Source: Azadirachta indica
Lineage: Eukaryota; Streptophyta; Magnoliopsida; Sapindales; Meliaceae
Length of the DNA stretch: 64,000 nt
NCBI GenBank assembly: GCA_022749755.1
Contig: CM040440.1
Location: 22,493,269-22,557,268 of the forward strand
Direction of reading: 5' to 3'
In this document: piece after piece, positions 62,648 through 64,000 of the stretch
How positions within the stretch are numbered: the first letter of the stretch is position 1
Layout: each line of letters starts with the position of its first letter
The notes under the pieces: generated by a model
Told to the model about the DNA's origin: nothing
Seen by the model: the letters and a program-made list of their open reading frames with translations, nothing else
The model's database searches: none
Program-made: the position numbers and the translations under genes

Positions 62648-63351
62648 GGGTCAGTTTGAAATTATTGTGGTTTTTAAAATAATATATTTTTGTTGTGTCG
62701 TAAAAATAATCAGTTTTAAGAAAATTAATTTAGTATTTTGTAATTTTTATTTACTAAAGAGTTATAAATTTTAAAAATATTTTTGTGCATATGATAAATT
62801 TATTATTAAAATATTGTAGTAATACAAAGACTAAAATGTACATAATAAATAGTAATGAATAAAAATTACTTTAAGTGTTAATACATATTTAGGTACTAAA
62901 ATTCAAATAAATGACAATATCACTCTTATTTATGGTATTAATGAAATGATGGTGAATTATATAATATAATATAATATATATTTACTTAAAATAATTTTTT
63001 AAAAAAATATAAATAAAAAATAAAAGTAAAAGTAAAATACTAATGAGAAGAAAAAATTTTGATTTTAACAATTTTATTTTTTCAATTAAAGTTAAAATTT
63101 AAGAATTATTTTGTAGAGTTAGCTTTGAGTTTTGTAATTTTAAATGAATATATTTGATATTATACTTATAAATAAAAGTGTTTTACAAAATTAGATTATG
63201 AAAATTAATTGTTCTCTTACTTTTAAAATTATGCTTTTATATGGTGTAATTTTATAAAAAGTGATTTTCAAAAAATTAACCAAACACTTGACATGACATT
63301 TAACAGTTTAAAATCATTTTTATCTCTCCAACAGCAATCTCAAATGTGCTC
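62648..63351. mobile_element. second Harbinger-like MITE (about 704 bp)
   Basis: The left end gggtcagtttgaaattattg and the reverse complement of the right end gagcacatttgagattgctg are similar for at least 25 bases. TTA flanks both ends (62645-62647 and 63352-63354), as expected of a PIF/Harbinger target-site duplication. Inner phrases such as ccaaacacttg and aacagtttaaaatc near the right end are typical of this MITE type. No transposase is encoded. Confidence 0.7.
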
Positions 63352-63354
63352 TTA

Positions 63355-64000
63355 AAGTGATAATTAACCATCAATTTTTCTAAATGTCGCTGTATTGGTT
63401 CTCCTTATTTATAACACATAGAAGTGTCTATATTATTAATATTAATTATTGCTACGTCTCTTCTACAATTATACATAATCTCTCATAGTATTATATATAT
63501 ATATATTTATATATATATCATCATTTATATAATATTTGACATATATATGTCATTTATTGGTTAATATTACATAATTATCACATTGATAATGATATAAAAA
63601 ACTAATAGTTACATCATCTTGTATTAACGGTTGAGATTGTATATAATATATATATTAATTATGAACGCATTAATTATACATTATTTATATGATTATATTT
63701 AATCTCAACTGTTAAATGTATTTATATTCAATAGATTACAATTAATATAAGATTTTGTGTGAAAAAAAAAAGGGACACTCATGCTGCCCCGTATATATAT
63801 ATATATATATATATACATGATTTATGTTTTATAATACGGCTATTGGTGGTCCAATACACCATTTATCTCTTGCGCACACCCTTCTTTTATATTTGCATAA
63901 CATCTACCTGCATTTTTTATTTAACGTGCGTACGTACCTCGAATTGAAGCATGACTGCCCGAGATCGAGCATTTAAAGATGTATAATGGGATCAATCGGA
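63355..64000. other. AT-rich intergenic DNA to window end
   Basis: No gene recognised. Contains a (TA)n microsatellite at about 63791-63815 and shorter TA runs near 63490-63520. The last 100 bases are slightly richer in G and C but show no coding motif. Confidence 0.5.

Overview
This is nuclear DNA of a eudicot plant. The genes have many introns with GT-AG borders, the intergenic DNA is very AT-rich and full of microsatellites, and the proteins match Arabidopsis families closely. A woody rosid such as Citrus would fit, but the species is inference.

The window has two halves. Positions 1-24661 hold five compact, intron-rich conserved genes: a 3'-truncated CAT9-type cationic amino acid transporter (minus), an ARABIDILLO F-box/armadillo gene (plus, 12 coding exons, 919 aa), a palmitoyl-protein thioesterase (minus, 12 coding exons, 332 aa), an AHA7-like plasma-membrane H+-ATPase (minus, 21 coding exons, 960 aa), and a C2orf69-type putative hydrolase (minus, 3 exons, 319 aa). 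All exon borders were read by eye; they keep frame and agree with family sequences. These genes have unrelated jobs and are simply neighbours.

Positions 24662-64000 are gene-poor. They contain a tRNA-Trp gene, a plastid-derived insertion carrying a trnN(GUU)-like gene, and a cluster of ethylene-response-factor (ERF group IX, ERF1A/ERF2-like) genes. Three ERF genes are intact and intronless (31778-32428 minus, 38055-38939 plus, 49696-50505 plus). Between them lie two decayed AP2-domain relics (about 34850-35030 and 42631-42835); the second is interrupted by a (TA)n microsatellite at the Glu-Ile-Arg position of the DNA-binding domain. The two plus-strand genes share a TATA box, a leader block and more distal flanking blocks, so the region grew by segmental duplication followed by decay and transposon insertion. 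From 50.5 kb to the end I see no gene, only AT-rich DNA with MITE-like elements and microsatellites.

Transposon remains include a decayed Copia fragment (about 45.1-47.3 kb), a long-arm hairpin element (40.7-41.4 kb), two Harbinger-like MITEs (61.0-61.5 and 62.6-63.4 kb), and a dispersed AT-rich family (26.7-27.4 and 47.3-47.9 kb). The most interesting signal is the ERF cluster with its fossil copies.
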